Source of the DNA: Andrena cerasifolii
Lineage: Eukaryota > Arthropoda > Insecta > Hymenoptera > Andrenidae
Direction: 5' to 3'
Length of the DNA: 64,000 nucleotides
NCBI RefSeq assembly: GCF_050908995.1
Contig: NW_027484910.1
Location: 372,001 to 436,000, forward strand
This document shows positions 61,366 through 64,000 of this stretch, piece after piece. The notes beneath the pieces were generated by a model. That model was not told where the DNA came from, searched no databases, and was given only the letters and a program-made list of their open reading frames with translations. Every line of letters starts with the position of its first letter. The first letter of the stretch is position 1. Made by a program: the position numbers and the translations under genes.

Positions 61366-64000
61366 GGTTTTTCAATATCGGTTTTTCAATATCGGTTTTT
61401 CAATATCAGTTTTTCGATATAAGTTTTTCAATATCGGTTTTTCAATATCGGTTCTAATATCGGTTTCAATATCGGTTTTTCAATATCGGTTTTTCAATAT
61501 CGGTTTTTCAATATCGGTTTTTCAATATCGGTTTTTCAATATCGGTTCTAACATCGGTTTCAATATCGGTTTTGCAATATCAGTTTTTCAATATCAGTTT
61601 TTCGATATCAGTTTTTCAATATTTGTTTTTCAATATCGGTTTTTGAATATTTGTTCTCCAATATCGGTTTTTGAATATCGGTTCTAATATCGGATTCAAT
61701 ATCGGTTTTTCAATATCGGTTTTGCAATATCAGTTTTTCGATATAGGTTTTTCAATATCGGTTTTTCAATATCGGTTTTGCAATATCAGTTTTTCGATAT
61801 AGGTTCTTCAATATCGGTTTTTCAATATCGGTTTTTCAATATCGGTTCTAATATCGGAATCATTATCGGCTTTTCAATATCGGTTTTTCAATATCAGTTT
61901 TTCGATATCAGTTTTTCAATATTTGTTTTTCAATATCGGTTTTTCAATATCGGTTCTAATATCGGTTTCAATATCGGTTTTTCAATATCGGTTTTTCAAT
62001 ATCAGTTTTTCGATATCAGTTTTTCAATATTTGTTTTTCAATATCGGTTTTTCAATATCGGTTTTGCAATATCAGTTTTTCGATATCAGTTTTTCAATAT
62101 TTGTTTTTCAATATCGGTTTTTCAATATCGGTTCTAATATCGGTTTCAATATCGGTTTTTCAATATCGGTTTTTCAATATCGGTTTTTCAATATCAGTTT
62201 TTCAATATTTGTTCTCCAATATCGGTTTTTGAATATCGGTTCTAATATCGGATTCAATATCGGTTTTTCAATATCAGTTTTTCAATATTTGTTCTCCAAT
62301 ATCGGTTTTTGAATATCGGTTCCAATATCGGATTCAATATCGGTTTTTCAATATCGGTTCTAATATCGGATTCAATATCGGTTTTTCAATATCGTTTTTT
62401 CAATATCGGGTTTTCAATATCAGTTTTTCGATATCAGTTTTTCAATATTTGTTCTCCAATATCGGTTTTTGAATATCGGTTCTAATATCGGATTCAATAT
62501 CGGGTTTTCAATACCGGTTTTTCAATATCAGTTTTTCGATATCAGTTTTTCAATATTTGTTTTTCAATATCGGTTTTTCAATATCGGTTCTAATATCGGA
62601 TTCAATATCGGTTTTGCAATATCAGTTTTTCGATATCAGTTTTTCAATATTTGTTTTTCAATATCGGTTTTTCAATATCGGTTCTAATATCGGTTTCAAT
62701 ATCGGTTTTTCAATATCGGTTTTTCAATATCAGTTTTTCGATATCAGTTTTTCAATATTTGTTCTCCAATATCGGTTTTTGAATATCGGTTCTAATATCG
62801 GATTCAATATCGGTTTTTCAATATCGGTTCTAATATCGGATTCAATATCGGTTTTTCAATATCGGTTCTAATATCGGATTCAATATCGGTTTTTCAATAT
62901 CGGTTTTGCAATATCAGTTTTTCGATATAGGTTTTTCAATATCGGTTTTTCAATATTTGTTCTCCAATATCGGTTTTTGAATATCGGTTCTAATATCGGA
63001 TTCAATATCGGTTTTTCAATATCGGTTTTTTCAATATCAGTTTTTCGATATCAGTTTTTCAATATTTGTTTTTCAATATCGGTTTTTCAATATCGGTTCT
63101 AATATCGGTTTCAATATCGGTTTTTCAATATCGGTTTTTCAATATCAGTTTTTCGATATCAGTTTTTCAATATTTGCTTTACAATATCAGTTTTTCAATA
63201 TCGGTTCTAATATCGGATTCAATATCGGTTTTTCAATATCGGTTTTGCAATATCAGTTTTTCGATATAGGTTTTTCAATATCGGTTTTTCAATATCGGTT
63301 TTTCAATATCAGTTTTTCGATATCAGTTTTTCAATATTTGTTTTTCAATATCAGTTTTTCAATATCGGTTCTAATATCGGATTCAATACCGGTTTTTCAA
63401 TATCGGTTCTAATATCGGATTCAATACCGGTTTTTCAATATCGGTTTTTCAATATCAGTTTTTCGATATCAGTTTTTCAATATTTGTTCTCCAATATCGG
63501 TTTTTGAATATCGGTTCTAATATCGGATTCAATATCGGTTTTTCAATATCGTTTTTGCAATATCAGATTTTCGATATAGGTTTTTCAATATCGGTTTTTC
63601 AATATCGGTTCTAATATCGGATTCAATATCGGTTTTTCAATATCGGTTATTCAATATCAGTTTTTCAATATTTGTTCTCCAATATCGGATTCAATATCGG
63701 TTTTTCAATATCGGTTCTAATATCGGATTCAATATCGGTTTTTCAATATCGGGTTTTCAATATCAGTTTTTCGATATCAGTTTTTCAATATTTGCTTTAC
63801 AATATCGGTTTTTCAATATCGGTTCTAATATCGGTTTCAATATCGGTTTTTCAATATCAGTTTTTCGATATAGGTTTTTCAATATCGATTTTTCAATATC
63901 GGTTTTTCAATATCAGTTTTTCAATATTTGGTTTTCAATATCGGTTTTTGAATATCGGTTCTAATATCGGTTCAATATCGGTTTTTCAATATCAGTTTTT

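Larger units (their letters stand above)
1..64000 (+). repeat. 14-bp satellite array spanning the whole window
   Basis: Every row of the window reads as head-to-tail copies of a 14-bp unit, consensus TTTTTCAATATCGG, all in one orientation. Frequent variants change CGG to CAG, TTTG or AGG at the end, change CAAT to CGAT, GAAT or TAAT in the middle, or shorten the T run to give 12-mers. The core AATATC is nearly constant, and length changes sit mostly in the T tract. No unique sequence interrupts the array, and it runs off both ends. This is satellite DNA; the scale and higher-order structure suggest eukaryotic heterochromatin (inference). Whether it is centromeric cannot be decided from sequence alone. 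Confidence 0.97.
59269..64000 (+). repeat. Region 6: less ordered satellite flank
   Basis: There is no gene. The AAGATTTG marker, last seen at 57755, does not recur, and the 12-mer pair G-H is rarer between about 60000 and 61600. Variants almost confined to this stretch include TAACATCGG (60379, 60807, 61041, 61229, 61549), CGATATAAG (near 60849 and 61412), TAATTTCGG (near 59930) and GGAATCATTATCGG (61856). From about 62200 the familiar modules return, and 63360-64000 resembles 3660-4270 and 11700-12330. Confidence 0.8.

Noticed and set aside
60685..61422. A 245-codon open frame in the less ordered flank.
   Set aside because: It is long only because stop-carrying units such as G and K happen not to fall in frame here. 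It has a TTG start and no non-repeat domain or signal sequence, and the locally duplicated block is read in different frames.
1..64000. A CRISPR array, since short direct repeats recur at regular spacing.
   Set aside because: There are no unique spacers: everything between repeats is the same repeat. The unit is 14 bp and no cas-like genes are present.
1..64000. Telomeric repeat array.
   Set aside because: The unit is 14 bp, carries many fixed variants in a set order and shows multi-kilobase HORs. Telomerase-made repeats are usually shorter and simpler, and no terminal transition is visible.
1..64000. Plasmid or phage origin iterons.
   Set aside because: Iteron clusters hold a few to some tens of copies next to a rep gene. 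Thousands of copies over 64 kb with no gene do not fit.
1..64000. Inverted repeats or hairpin-forming palindromes at large scale.
   Set aside because: Every monomer lies in the same orientation. I saw no inversion, so the only palindromes are the 6-8 bp cores (GATATC, AATATT, ACCGGT).
1..64000. tRNA, rRNA, promoter or terminator signals, such as AATATC-like boxes or T runs as terminators.
   Set aside because: The T runs and AT-rich cores belong to the repeat unit and recur thousands of times without any GC stem or adjacent gene. Calling them signals would be unsupported.

Overview
The window is one uninterrupted satellite-DNA array. I found no stretch of unique sequence and no gene. From base 1 to base 64000 it is built from a 14-bp monomer, consensus TTTTTCAATATCGG on the + strand, with recurrent 11-, 12-, 13- and 15-bp variants. 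Dividing by a mean unit of about 13.7 bp gives roughly 4,700 monomers (an estimate, not a count). The array begins and ends mid-repeat, so it continues past both edges. The consensus unit is about 29% G+C, with T strongly favoured on the + strand.

The organism cannot be identified from this sequence. A homogeneous array of tens of kilobases with nested higher-order repeats (HORs) is typical of eukaryotic nuclear heterochromatin: centromere, pericentromere, subtelomere, or a sex or B chromosome. I would not expect it in a bacterium, archaeon, virus or plasmid. I do not recognise the monomer as a named satellite.

Monomer code used in the entries (+ strand): A TTTTTCAATATCGG; B TTTTTCAATATCAG; C TTTTTCGATATCAG; D TTTTTCAATATTTG; E TTCTCCAATATCGG; F TTTTTGAATATCGG; G TTCTAATATCGG; H ATTCAATATCGG; I TTTCAATATCGG; J TTTTGCAATATCAG; K TTTTTCGATATAGG; L ATTCAATACCGG. 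G, H, I and L are 12-mers. Variants follow fixed orders. The commonest cassettes are D-E-F-G-H (66 bp), J-K-A-A (56 bp, often three in a row) and B-C-D.

Layout. (0) 1-13084: older-looking mosaic containing 2.6-kb and 2.2-kb duplications. (1) 13085-29323: a repeat of about 2.03 kb that becomes a dimeric HOR of about 3.7-4.0 kb, ending in a head-to-tail duplication with its junction at about 25609. (2) 29324-32865: a segment resembling 1.4-2.9 kb, then mosaic. (3) 32866-46562: a second dimeric HOR with periods of 5.1 and 4.03 kb, including a tandem junction near 42549. (4) 46563-47940: mosaic linker. (5) 47941-59268: a third HOR with a 6.70-kb period. (6) 59269-64000: less ordered edge with its own variants. 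A one-base marker, AAGATTTG, occurs at least 22 times and tracks the roughly 2-kb HOR subunits.

The many open frames on the + strand are a by-product. The 14-mer has no stop in any + frame, 14 is not a multiple of 3, and so three units read as a 14-residue peptide period. The frames I checked open at TTG, never ATG; they overlap in different frames and end wherever a G unit or other stop-bearing unit falls in frame. No tRNA, rRNA, CRISPR, transposon, promoter or terminator could be supported.
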